43,883 nt of DNA from Pseudozyma flocculosa PF-1 (taxonomy: Eukaryota > Basidiomycota > Ustilaginomycetes > Ustilaginales > Ustilaginaceae), in NCBI RefSeq assembly GCF_000417875.1, contig NW_006920884.1:554286-598168 (forward strand), read 5' to 3'. The notes below the pieces were generated by a model, which worked only from the letters and a program-made list of their open reading frames with translations, had not been told where the DNA came from and searched no databases. The position numbers were made by a program, and so were the translations under genes. Numbering within the stretch: the first letter of the stretch is position 1; each line of letters starts with the position of its first letter. This document shows positions 9,979-19,007 of the stretch, one piece after another.

Positions 9979-11140
9979 ATGGCGAGCCCCAGCATCGGCG
10001 GGCCAACCAGCCCAAACGGCTTCTCGGCCATGACCTCGCCACTGCCTTCCTCGCACCCTCAGCTCGGCTCCTCGTCGACCCGCCCCTCTGCACCACCCTC
10101 ATCCGCCGACGGAAGCGCCAGCCTCGACAGCGCACCGCCATCCGCATCAGCACCGCCCAGCAGAACAAGGTGCGCACCCGACGTCCCCCTCCCCATCCCC
10201 GCGACCCCCAGCACCCATCTGACTCTGACTGGTTCCTCGCCCTTTTGGATCCGCCCGGCACAGATTCGATCCGCAGGGGGCGCTCCAGTCGCAGCTATCC
10301 CACATCCTATCCAGCCGGTTAAAGACGGAACGCTGGGACAAGCAGGACAAGGCAAAGAACCGCGCACTCAGCAGAGGCGTCGCCGAAACCGTAAAGGCAA
10401 GGATGCTCGGTGAGTGGGCCAGGCCCGCATCGCTCCCCATCTCGCAGTCCTTCGTTCCCATTGAGGACTACATGCAGCATCGATCCGACCACAACCGCTC
10501 ACCGTTCCCACTCCTCGCTATGCCCTGGCGCTCTGCAGACATCGAGCCAAAAGGTGAGCTCGCCCGGGCCGCATGCACCTCGGTCCGTGCCCCCCCCCCC
10601 CCCCCCCGGCCCCGCCGCTCACCATGCGCCGCCCTCATTTGCCGCCCTGTCTCCTTTCAGGATTCAAGTTCATCGTGCAAGTGCAGCTCGTCGAGAACCT
10701 GGGCCAAGGCGGAAGGTGAGAGGGTTCCCTCCAGCGTCGTCCGGTTGACTGCTGCCGTTTGCGAGTACCCGCTGACCGGCTTGATCGTACTTTTTGTCGT
10801 CCGCGCCTGTTTACTCATCGGCAGAGGTGCGTTGTCTGGTGGCTAACCGGATCGCTGCGGAGACGAGGACAGTGACTGACCCCGCCCTCGTCCTGCTGTC
10901 CCTTGTTACTCCGTCCTCAGCCGACCTGGCATGCCACTGGGAGGATACCGACAGCGTGATTCAGGAGATGTTTGCCAACGTGAGTCGAACAGCCGGCGAC
11001 CGCCTCACCTCTGGCCGCGGGCAAGTCTTCTGACCGTTGCCGTCGTCGTCGCGTCTTTGTCTATGCTGTTTACCCCCCTCGGACTGGGTCGGCAGGATGC
11101 GTTGATCTGTACCGTCCTGTGTTTTGCGATACGAACATGA
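9979..11140 (+). CDS. Tctex1-domain dynein light chain family protein
   Basis: I reconstruct seven exons: 9979-10169, 10264-10409, 10539-10553 (15 nt), 10661-10715, a 2-nt exon at 10825-10826, 10921-10979 and 11096-11140. Together they encode 170 residues. The first about 63 residues are Ser/Pro-rich and probably disordered. The rest matches the Tctex1/DYNLT fold: helices ('FDPQGALQSQLSHILSSRL', 'KAKNRALSRGVAETVKARML'), then the strand 'KGFKFIVQVQLVENLGQGG', then 'CHWEDTDSVIQEMFAN' and the final strand 'LICTVLCFAI'. Relatives include dynein light chains and fungal Tda2, which dimerise and dock partner peptides in dynein or at endocytic actin patches. The partner here is unknown. Without the 2-nt exon (or a 14-nt alternative, 10825-10838) the reading frame breaks before the CHWED strand. 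A C18 run lies in intron 3. Confidence 0.85.
10590..10607. repeat. C18 homopolymer in a Tctex1-gene intron
   Basis: Eighteen C residues within the intron 10554-10660. Its length in the assembly may be inaccurate, but it does not affect coding sequence. Confidence 0.8.
10825..10826 (+). other. Predicted 2-nt micro-exon (AG)
   Basis: Two apparently complete introns abut across only two bases. Intron 10716-10824 has donor GTGAGA, a CTGAC at 10772-10776 and acceptor GGCAG. Intron 10827-10920 has donor GTGCGT, a CTGAC at 10876-10880 and acceptor CTCAG. Adding AG completes an Arg codon and starts an Ala codon, which restores the frame into the conserved Tctex1 strand with no length change relative to the family. 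Confidence 0.6.
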
Positions 11141-11372
11141 GATGCGGTAATGGCGCTTTCCCGGCCGCTCGAGTGGCTGCGACCCGGCGACGGAAGGAAT
11201 CCGCGTCCGCCGGGGATGATGAATGCGGACGAACGAGCGTGTCTTTGTGATGCAGGTGGGGTCTAGAGATACAGGTGACGACGAAGAGAGGCGAGGCGTC
11301 GTGGAGCGGGCCGCGTTCCTCTGGGGCAGGGAAACGATGGGGGATGGGAAAGAGGGGGTTGTCCGAAGGCCA

Positions 11373-12001
11373 TCAGGCGTCTTCGAGGTTGCGATCGAGA
11401 AAGTCGCGGAGCAGCGAGACGATGTGGGTCTTGATGTGCGTTGGTAGCGTCTCTGTTGGCACGGAGGGGATGAGGGGGTTGTGAATGGGAGGGAAAGGAG
11501 AAGACATGACGTTGAGATGGCGGCGATGCAGACGAAGGGGGAGCAGGGGGGGTCGCCGGGTCGTTTGGAGGGCCAGATGCGACGCACCTTTGGCGTGTGG
11601 TGTGAGCGAGGCCATGAGGTCGTGGATGGATAGCGTCTGCTGCGACTTTGCCAGTTCTACCGCGGTCGAGGGAGGAAGCGAGAGAAGGGGGCCGGTGAGC
11701 GAGCAGGAAAGGTGGGGAGAGAGAGGGAGGGGTCGGTGGGCGGGGGATGCGTACCGAGGGCGTGTCCATTGAGGTCACCCTCCCAGCCGCTATCGTCGAG
11801 CATGCGCTTCAGCAGTGTCGACAGGCTGTCCCGTCCATCCGCGAGCGGGGCAAACAACGCGGAGTCAGAGGATGAACTGTGAGGAAGCCTGGGGGACGAG
11901 CCAGAGAGGGCGACGACGTACCGAGCCCACTCGCCCGTAGCCACCAGACGCTGGTGGAGGGCGTTGTAGAGGTCGTCGTTTGAGATCTCGCCTTCCTCCA
12001 T
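11373..12001 (-). CDS. SUS1: Sus1/ENY2, SAGA deubiquitinase module and TREX-2 subunit
   Basis: Three exons on the minus strand: 11755-12001, 11588-11656 and 11373-11452, giving 131 residues. The family is a small all-helical protein that wraps around the Sgf11 and Sac3 helices, linking histone H2B deubiquitination in SAGA to mRNA export through TREX-2. Conserved features are 'LYNALHQRLVATGEWARY' (helix 1), 'LLKRMLDDSGWEGDL' (helix 2), 'LSIHDLMASLTPHAK' and the terminal helix 'IKTHIVSLLRDFLD'. A Ser/Pro-rich insert of about 25 residues (about 33-58) separates helices 1 and 2 and accounts for the extra length over the usual about 96 residues. Donors are GTACGC and GTGCGT. It is divergent from SFM1, with 403 bp between the starts. 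Confidence 0.9.
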
Positions 12002-12404
12002 GGTCGTCGATGTTGGGATGGCGTGGAGCAGGGAGGGCCGTCGCACGAGGGGTGTGTAGGGATGAGGATGCGGTGCGAGGAGGTCGAGGTAGCGTCACAC
12101 GCAGAGGGCAGGGACGGTGGGCTTCTCCACACGCTACGCCGCGCGGGAAGGGCGAGGCTGTCCTCGGAAGTCGGAGGTGTCAGGCACAACCTCGGAAGGC
12201 GGCCAAAGGGGGCGGGCAGCTCACAGGTGGAAAACCTTGAATTTGGCACTCGAACTGACCCTCCTCCTCGCCCTTCCCCCTCCTCCACCATCCCATCCTG
12301 ATCCCCTAACCCTTCTGGACACATCCTACGCTCTCTCCCCGGCACCCGCCCATCTCCCTTCCACTCCCTCTCTCCGCCACACGGCGCCACGCATCACACC
12401 GGCA
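12002..12404. promoter_or_regulatory. Divergent SUS1/SFM1 promoter region
   Basis: A compact 403-bp region that must contain both promoters. The SFM1-proximal 130 bp are pyrimidine-rich (CTCCTCCTCGCCCTTCCCC and similar), typical of fungal core promoters lacking TATA. No clear TATA box. Confidence 0.4.
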
Positions 12405-13358
12405 ATGACGGCGCGACCGCAATACGTCATCGAGCACCTCGAGGACCTCGACGTCGACTCGCCCTCAACCTTCCCGCAGTGGGCGCTGCTCGAGTACACC
12501 CACATGCTCGAGCTCGTCGGCTCCGGCTCCACCGTCCATTTCACCTCGCTCTCTCCGCGCAACATCGACTCGCTCCGCACCCTCCTCACCTCATCGTCGT
12601 CGTCGAGCAGCGCGGGCAGGGCCAACTTTGAGCTGCACACCCAGGGCATCCTCTCGCTCATCGAGTCTGTCAACGTGCCGCTCGAACAGGTGTGCCTGCT
12701 CGATCCAAAGGGCCCGCTACCCGTCTCTTCCAACGATGCACCCCGCGAGACCGCAGCACAGGACGGGACGACGACGGCGAAGCAGGAGGGGTTCAGGTTC
12801 TTTCTCTTTGGCGGCATCCTCGGCGACGACCCGCCGCGCGACCGCACCGCCATCCTGCGCCAGATGGGCTTTCCCGGCCGTCACCTCGGCCCCGTGCAGA
12901 TGACGACCGATACCGCCGTCGGCGTCACCAAGCGCGTCGTCGAGGACGGAATGCTCATGGGCCTCGACGACGAACCGCAGAGGCAGGGCGCACAAAAGAT
13001 CAAGTGGGTCCAGTACCCCGAACTCAAATTCGGTCGCGGCGAGAGCGTGAGTGCACCTCTATCCTCTTTGGTCCCTCCCCCGTCGTCGTCGTCGTCGTTG
13101 TCGTTGTCGGTGTTTCTTTTCGGCGCTGCCGGCTTCATTCGATCTGATCACCCATCAACGTCCCCCTCCGCTCCTCGCTGCCCGTCGCTCCTCCCACCAC
13201 CCTCATCCGACCGTACCCGCACACCGCAGGTCGAGATGCCCTTTAGGTACATGGTGGATCCCGTCCGATCCGAAAAGTCCGGGACCGACGAGCCATTGAT
13301 GCCAGAGGGGATGCGCGAACTCATCAAGCGCGACCTCGACCGCAGCTTCGAGTTCTGA
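12405..13358 (+). CDS. SFM1: SFM1-type SPOUT protein arginine methyltransferase
   Basis: Exons 12405-13046 and 13230-13358 give 256 residues. The yeast homologue Sfm1 is a SPOUT-fold enzyme that methylates an arginine of ribosomal protein Rps3 in the cytosol. The matching signatures are 'YVIEHLED' at the N-terminus, 'PQWALLEYTHMLELVG', 'CLLDPKGPL', the hallmark 'GGILGDDPPRDRT', 'MTTDTAVGVTKRVVEDG', 'YPELKFGRGES' and 'EMPFRYMVDP...LMPEGMRELIKRDL'. It is longer than yeast Sfm1 because of Ser-rich and Thr/Ala-rich loop insertions (about residues 64-72 and 105-125). The 183-nt intron is a multiple of three with no in-frame stop. The start is the ATG just ahead of the conserved N-terminal strand. 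Confidence 0.93.
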   Translation: MTARPQYVIEHLEDLDVDSPSTFPQWALLEYTHMLELVGSGSTVHFTSLSPRNIDSLRTLLTSSSSSSSAGRANFELHTQGILSLIESVNVPLEQVCLLDPKGPLPVSSNDAPRETAAQDGTTTAKQEGFRFFLFGGILGDDPPRDRTAILRQMGFPGRHLGPVQMTTDTAVGVTKRVVEDGMLMGLDDEPQRQGAQKIKWVQYPELKFGRGESVSAPLSSLVPPPSSSSSLSLSVFLFGAAGFIRSDHPSTSPSAPRCPSLLPPPSSDRTRTPQVEMPFRYMVDPVRSEKSGTDEPLMPEGMRELIKRDLDRSFEF

Positions 13359-13377
13359 TCTGAGCATCCTCGGCCGA

Positions 13378-13432
13378 CATCGACATCGACATCGACATCG
13401 ACATCGACATCGACATCGACATCGACATCGAC
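13378..13432. repeat. GACATC hexamer array
   Basis: About nine perfect hexamers immediately downstream of the SFM1 stop codon, in the convergent spacer with GTP cyclohydrolase I. Confidence 0.95.
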
Positions 13433-13885
13433 CCCGACCCGGACCGATCCAACCCACGGCCGACGGCGGACACGACTACCCCCCTACTCCTTGGGCAACT
13501 TCCGACGGCAGGAAAAGGAAATGGGGACAGAAAGACGGCCGGACCGCACCGCCATCGCAGTCACGGCAAAACATCCGACCGACGGGCAAGAGATCGAGTG
13601 GGAATGTGCTAGTGTTGAGACTACGTAATACATTGACGACAGCGGCGTGCAGGGAGAAGGTAGGCGCGGAGACGAGGTCCCAGTCTGGAAGCGCGCCGGG
13701 GGGGGAACGTCTAAGGACGGCGGAGGGGGCGAGACGACGAGAGGGGAGAAAGAGGATGGGGTATGTTGAACGACCCTGGTGAGTACGCGGGAGAGGATGG
13801 GGTGGGGCGGTACGGGGGCATTGCTGGCCCGCCCGACCGGACCACAGGGGTGTCACGGCGGCAAGGGCGAGCATCTAACTGCGAG

Positions 13886-13936
13886 GTCCACCGACCGACC
13901 GACTGACCGACCGACCGACCGACCGACCGACCAACC
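13886..13936. repeat. GACC tetramer array
   Basis: About twelve copies of GACC, with one GACT and one AACC variant, ending about 25 bp beyond the stop codon of the minus-strand GTP cyclohydrolase gene. Confidence 0.9.
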
Positions 13937-13961
13937 GACGGGGGGGAATCGCACGGCGGTC

Positions 13962-15926
13962 TCATCGCTTGCGAATGAGGCTGAGGAACTCCTCCCTGGT
14001 CTTTTGGCGGTCGCGGAATACGCCGAGCATGCAGCTCGTCACGGTCGACGCGCCGGGCTTCTGGACGCCGCGCATGGCCATGCACAGGTGCTCGCACTCG
14101 ACGACGACGGCCACGCCCTGCGGCCGCAGCGCCTCGTCGAGCGCCAGCGCCACCTGCTTGGTCAGGCGCTCCTGCACCTGCAGCCGCCGCGCAAACGTCT
14201 CGGCGATCCGCGCCAGCTTCGACAGCCCAATCACCAGCCGGTTGGGAATGTACCCAATGTGGATCTGCCGCAGATCAACCCCGCCCCAGCGGGTTCCAGT
14301 GGCAAGCAAACGAGATGGCATGGCGGATGTCAGCAAAAACGGGCCATCCTCGACATTTCGCGCCGCACCGCGCCGCACCGCCGCCGCCGCCGAGACCCAC
14401 CTTGCCGGTGAAGGGCACCATGTGGTGCTCGCAGAGGCTGAAGATGTCGATATCGCGCACAATCACCATCTCGTCGTGCTCCTCGTCAAAGATCGCGTTG
14501 GCGATGACGTCTGCGGTGGGGACGGGGGGCCAGTGTAAGGCACGGCTTGGATTCAGCACTCATCGTCGACGCCAGGTCGCCCGTCCACTGCTCGCTCTGG
14601 CGTTGAGACTTACCGCTCAGGCGCACCTCGTAGCCACGCGTCATCCAGAGGAGCGCCTTTGCGTACCTCTCGGGCGTCTGCTTGATGCCGTTGCGCTCCG
14701 GGTCCTCGCCGAGGCACTCGAGCACCGTGCGCACCGCCTCGGACAGCCGCTTCTCGTTGGCGGCCGCCTGGGCAGGCGTGTAGTTGAGCCGGTCGAGGGT
14801 GGCCTTGGCCGGCCAGCCGAGTCCGTCCTTGTCCATGACGGGCGTCTGGGTGCCGCTGGCCTGCCACGACGCGCCCATGTAGGTCTTTTCGCCGGTGGGC
14901 GTCCCCAGGCCGCCGCCCCGCGTCTGCGAGACAATCTCGGGTCCCAGTAGGCCGGCGGGGCCCCGTTGTTGAGGTTGGAGAGGTGCATGCGGGAGCCCGA
15001 GGCGAGCGAGTGCGAGGAGCTCTGGCGCGAGAGGAGCGCCGTGGCGGCCGCCTTGGCGTGCGAGTAGGTGGGCGCGGCAGCGGCGGCGGCGAGCGGCTNN
15101 NNNNNNNNNNNNNNNNNNNNNNNNNNNNNNNNNNNNNNNNNNNNNNNNNNNNNNNNNNNNNNNNNNNNNNNNNNNNNNNNNNNNNNNNNNNNNNNNNNNN
15201 NNNNNNNNNNNNNNNNNNNNNNNNNNNNNNNNNNNNNNNNNNNNNNNNNNNNNNNNNNNNNNNNNNNNAGTGGTGGGCCGCGGCAGCGGCGGCGGCAGCG
15301 GCTGCGGCTGCCGATGGTGCGCCAGACGACGAAGACGACGACGACGACGACGAAGGGTCGGCAGCGGCGAAGCGAGAGGCAGAGGACGTGGGAGGCGAAG
15401 AGGTGGTGGTGGCCTGGACGTAGGACGAGGAGCTCGAGGGCAGCCCGGGGCTGGCGCTGCCGAGGTTGAGCGACGACATCATCTGGGAGGCGGTGCGGCT
15501 GCGGGGTTGACTGCTGTCAGTGGTGGTGTTGGTAGTGGTGGTGGTGTTGGTAGTGGTGGTGGTGGAAGTGGGTGCCGGGTCAGAGTCGGTCGAGGATTCC
15601 GCCGCGACGGGGCCGGGGTCGCGGCCGCAGTCTAGCCCGTGACCGTCTTGGGCGAGGTTGGGGTCGTCTGTGCTGTGCGGCGGCTGGAGGTTGGGGATGG
15701 GGTGAGCGGCGGCCGAGATGGAGCCTGCGAGGCCCTTTAGGTCGTTGGACGACATATTTGCGCGTGCGAGGGCGGATGCGAAGAACTGGTCAAAGAAGGC
15801 CGAGCCGCCGTCGGGCTGTTGTTGCTGCGGCGGCGGTGATGCGGCCGACGATGCGGTCGAGTGGTGCTGGTCCTGGGCCTGGTCGAGGCCGTTGCTTGTG
15901 GCAGGCGGTGGTGTGGAAGGCGACAT
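13962..15926 (-). CDS. GTP cyclohydrolase I, interrupted by an assembly gap
   Basis: The minus-strand catalytic core spans three exons: a 5' part ending at 14614, then 14401-14510 and 13962-14264. Junctions give '[27 protein letters not shown]' and '[24 protein letters not shown]'. The zinc ligands are visible in '[10 protein letters not shown]' (Cys and the second His) and '[10 protein letters not shown]' (Cys). '[20 protein letters not shown]' and '[22 protein letters not shown]' complete the family core. The enzyme converts GTP to dihydroneopterin triphosphate, the first step of folate and pterin synthesis. An unusually long Ser/Ala/Pro-rich N-terminal extension is predicted from the ATG at 15926. 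It is broken by 170 Ns (15099-15268) and needs a one-base shift near 14936-14975 to stay in frame with the core. A minimal alternative start is the ATG at 14878. Confidence 0.9.
15099..15268. other. Assembly gap (170 N)
   Basis: Unresolved bases inside the Ala/Gly-coding low-complexity part of the GTP cyclohydrolase extension. Flanks are GCGGCGGC-type repeats, a likely cause of the gap. Confidence 0.99.
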
Positions 15927-17074
15927 GGGGGCCGGGGGGGGAGTGCCGCCAAGATTGCCGTGCGATCCGACCTTGAGGTCCGGCGATGGCGAAGGAGGGG
16001 GGCGGGCTCTAAGTTGAGGCGAGTCGAGGCGATGCGATGCAAGTCCAAGATCGCGGTCAGGATGAAGCAGGGCGAGGTTGAACAAGGATGCAGGCAGGGA
16101 AGGAAGCCAGCCAGCCTGGGACGACGACGACGACGACGACGGCGGCGAGCACAGGGCCGGGCTCACCAGGGTCTGGCTCCTTTGAGCGAGCGGCCCAGGC
16201 CGATTCGGTAGAGCTTTGGGCGGGCGAGGGCTATCAGGCCAGCCAGCCCCACCTACCGGCCGCCGCCCCCCGCCACGCCCTTTTTTGCCGTCAATTTCAT
16301 TCTGGATTCTGACTCGCAGGCGCCTGGGCTGGCCTGGCCTGGCCCGCTCGCACCGACCTCATCCGCACGGACATGCTTGCAGGCGGGCCATCGTGTGGCT
16401 CTCTATCTGCTGCCTGCTTCCTCGCTCGCCCATGCTGCTGCTGTCTGTCCGCTCCCTCGGCACCGTCACGACCTGGCCTGGCCTGGCCTAGTCTGACCTG
16501 ACCCCGACTCGACCTGCCCTCCTTGTGGGTCGGATCAGATGGGCGCTCCCCACTTGCTCGCCACCTGGCTTCCTCGAGCACAACAACGCACGCACGGTGG
16601 ACCAACGACTGCTGGCCCCCGCCCCCAATTTAGAGCTGGAGCTGGAGCTGGAGCTGGAGCTGGAGCTGGAGCTGGAGCTGGAGCTGGAGCTGGAGCTGGA
16701 GCTGGAGCTGGAGCTGGAGCTGGGGCTGGGCAAAGGCGCCGGCAGGCAAGATGACCGAGGCCCCACGCCGACGAGCTGGCGAGCTGCGAGGCGGGTTTTT
16801 CTTCCAACTTTTTTTTTTTCTCCTCGCCTCCTGGGCCGGTTCTTCTGGGCTGGCTGGCTGGCTGGCTGGCCGGCTCCACCTTGGGGGCACCATACGTCTT
16901 GGGTGTGTCGTCGCTTTCCCCCCTCCTTCCCTTCTCTCTTTCCTATGGCGACTGCCCACCCACCATAGGTTCCCCTCCCTCACCGAGTGCGACCACGACA
17001 GCACACCTCTTCACCAACTCACCTCACCTCACCCTACCCACCACGCCCTCGCCCTTTTCTTCTCCTGGCCCACC
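15927..17074. promoter_or_regulatory. Divergent region GTP cyclohydrolase / phosphoribosyltransferase
   Basis: About 1.15 kb between divergent starts. It contains CCTGG-type pentamers near 16320-16340 and 16475-16495, and a long GAGCTG array at 16633-16724. GGCTG repeats lie near 16850-16870, and a pyrimidine-rich stretch precedes the phosphoribosyltransferase ATG. The frame upstream of 17075 is open but is repeat and leader sequence, not coding. Confidence 0.45.
16633..16724. repeat. GAGCTG hexamer array, about 15 copies
   Basis: A perfect (GAGCTG)n run in the divergent spacer. It opens ELELEL, SSSS and APAP frames on the two strands, which should not be called as genes. Confidence 0.95.
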
Positions 17075-17839
17075 ATGTCGCTCGACCAGCTGCCCGACGA
17101 CCACTACCGTCCCACCTACGAGGACATCCACATCTCGATTGGCCAGTCGGCGCGCAAGATCAAGGACGAGTTTGACCCGGACCTCATGGTCGCCATCGGC
17201 GGCGGCGGCTTCTACCCGGCCCGCGTCCTCCGCACCTTCCTCAAGAAGCCCAGCGCCCTCGACCCCAACAAGCTGCGCAACATCCCCATCCAGGCCATCG
17301 GCCTCAGCCTCTACGAAGAGGTCTCGGGCACCTCCGAGGGCCAGATTGGCAACGAGGTCGTCCGGACCCAGTGGCTCGACGCAAAGACCGTCAGCGGCCA
17401 CAAGGGCGCCGCCAAGCTCGAGGAGGGCAAGGACGCCGGCGGCCTGCTGGGCAAGAACGTCCTCATCGTCGACGAGGTCGACGACTCGCGCACCACGCTT
17501 CAGTACGCCTACTCGGAGCTGCTCAAGGACGTCAAGCACGCCATCGCCAACCTCTCGGACGACGAGCGCGCCGCCCTGCCCCCCACCCGCTTCGCCATCT
17601 TTGTCGTGCACAACAAGGAAAAGACGGGCGGCAAGCGCGGCACCCTGCCCATCCTCGCAGCCGACCTGCCAAAGGGCGCCGACAAGATCGTCGACGGCGT
17701 CAGCGAGGGCGTGCGCTACTACACCACCCAGGACACGGGCGACGTCTGGATCTCGTACCCGTGGGAGGAGGAGGACATTGTCGAGCACAACCGCCTCGCC
17801 GCCCTCGCAAAGAAGCTCCAGGTCAACCAGGCAAAGTGA
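17075..17839 (+). CDS. Hypoxanthine/xanthine-guanine phosphoribosyltransferase (Hpt1/Xpt1 type)
   Basis: A single 254-residue exon. The family transfers a phosphoribosyl group from PRPP to purine bases (hypoxanthine, guanine or xanthine) in cytosolic purine salvage. The PRPP-binding motif is 'VLIVDEVDDSRTTL' at about residues 129-142. Other matches to the fungal Hpt1/Xpt1 branch are 'DPDLMVAIGGGGFYPARVLRTFL', 'AIGLSLYEEV', 'RTQWLD' and the terminal 'DVWISYPWEEEDIVEHNRLAA'. The start ATG lies in an ATCACC-like CACCATG context and gives the expected length. I cannot decide the base preference from sequence. The next gene downstream (RRM protein) is on the same strand after a 1.17-kb spacer. Confidence 0.93.
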   Translation: MSLDQLPDDHYRPTYEDIHISIGQSARKIKDEFDPDLMVAIGGGGFYPARVLRTFLKKPSALDPNKLRNIPIQAIGLSLYEEVSGTSEGQIGNEVVRTQWLDAKTVSGHKGAAKLEEGKDAGGLLGKNVLIVDEVDDSRTTLQYAYSELLKDVKHAIANLSDDERAALPPTRFAIFVVHNKEKTGGKRGTLPILAADLPKGADKIVDGVSEGVRYYTTQDTGDVWISYPWEEEDIVEHNRLAALAKKLQVNQAK

Positions 17840-19007
17840 GGGCAGTGCGGCGCAGCGCAGAGCAGCGCGCCGCCTTTGGCCCCAGCTTCGGCCCCAGCCT
17901 CGGGCCCGGCCTTGCCCTCCCCGCAGCCAGCCAGCCAGCCAGCGTGCCTGCCTCGATTCCCTCCTTTTGCTCCATCCTCCTTCCTCGCCCGCCCGCCCGC
18001 CCGCCCGCCTCCCCCCCCCTTCGACCAACCCATTCTGTTTCATAGCTGTATAATGAGAGCCCCGCGTCTTAGAAGGAATCACCAAGAAGATGGAAACCGC
18101 AGACGCTGCCCTCAGTCGCCGAGCGACTGGCTCAGCTCGGTGGAGCGCGTGGAGCGCGCCGCGAAGGTCGAGCGAGGTGCACCGAGGGCTGGCCTGCAGC
18201 GGCTGGATTGGACTCTGCCCTCCTCTCGTCCGAGTGAAGAACGAGACGAGGCCCGGCGAGGGAGTGCTTCTCGCGCTTGGGCCATCACTAACGTCAGGCC
18301 TGGAAAAAGATGGAAGGCGGCCTGCGGGCCAGAGCCAAAGGACCGAGCGAGCGGAGGCCGGGGGCCTACTCTACTCTACTGCCGCTGCCTGGCAGAGCCA
18401 CGAGACCCCGAGGGCAGGCTGGGCTTGCTTGGGGCTCACCGCTGACTTTGCCTGGCCTAACCTGGCCTGGCCTGGCCTGCCTTGCCTGCGCTGCGCAGGG
18501 CCCGTCCGCCCGCTTCCAAAGCCCCGCCCCGAGCAACACACCCTGCCTTGCCTCTTGAAGACCCCTGCTGGCGCGCGCGCGCGCTCTCTCTCCGTCCCCT
18601 CTGGCTGGCAGGCCAGCTCAGGCCACCGCGAGACGGCAGGGCCCTGTCCGACCCAGTCAAGCAGCGCAGGCGGGCACAGGAGAAGCCCTCGCTCGAAGCT
18701 GACCTGCCCCGCTCGCCTGCTCGCCTGCCCGCTCGCGCCACACAGACAACCCCCGGTCTACCCACTCGCCGCCCTTCATTCCTCCCTCGTCCTAGCCTGC
18801 CTCCCCTCTTCCACCTATCCCCCCCACCCATTCTCGAAGGTCCGTTGTAGCATACCACCCCGGTCCCATCCCCCCCGTTTCTCCATCTCTACGTCGCCTC
18901 AACTATCCCCCTCGTGTCGTCTCGCCACCAACGGTGCTCAAGCCTCTACCCTCTGTCCGCCTGTCCAACGTCGCAAGCTTCATCCCAACCAGCCCCTCGC
19001 ACCGACC
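17840..19007. other. Intergenic region before the RRM gene
   Basis: 1.17 kb between two plus-strand genes. It contains CCAGC, CCCG and CCTGG short repeats (17930-18005, 18455-18480) and a GCGCGC/CTCT stretch near 18580. The last about 200 bp before 19008 are a pyrimidine-rich leader. Open frames here lack any recognisable domain. Confidence 0.5.

Larger units (their letters stand above)
13359..13961. other. Convergent 3' spacer SFM1 / GTP cyclohydrolase I
   Basis: 603 bp with two arrays, GACATC at 13378-13432 and a GACC tetramer array at about 13886-13936. No gene recognised. Confidence 0.6.

Noticed and set aside
16751..17074. N-terminal extension of the phosphoribosyltransferase
   Set aside because: The frame is open, but it is Phe/Gly/Pro-rich leader sequence. 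The family protein starts at the ATG at 17075.
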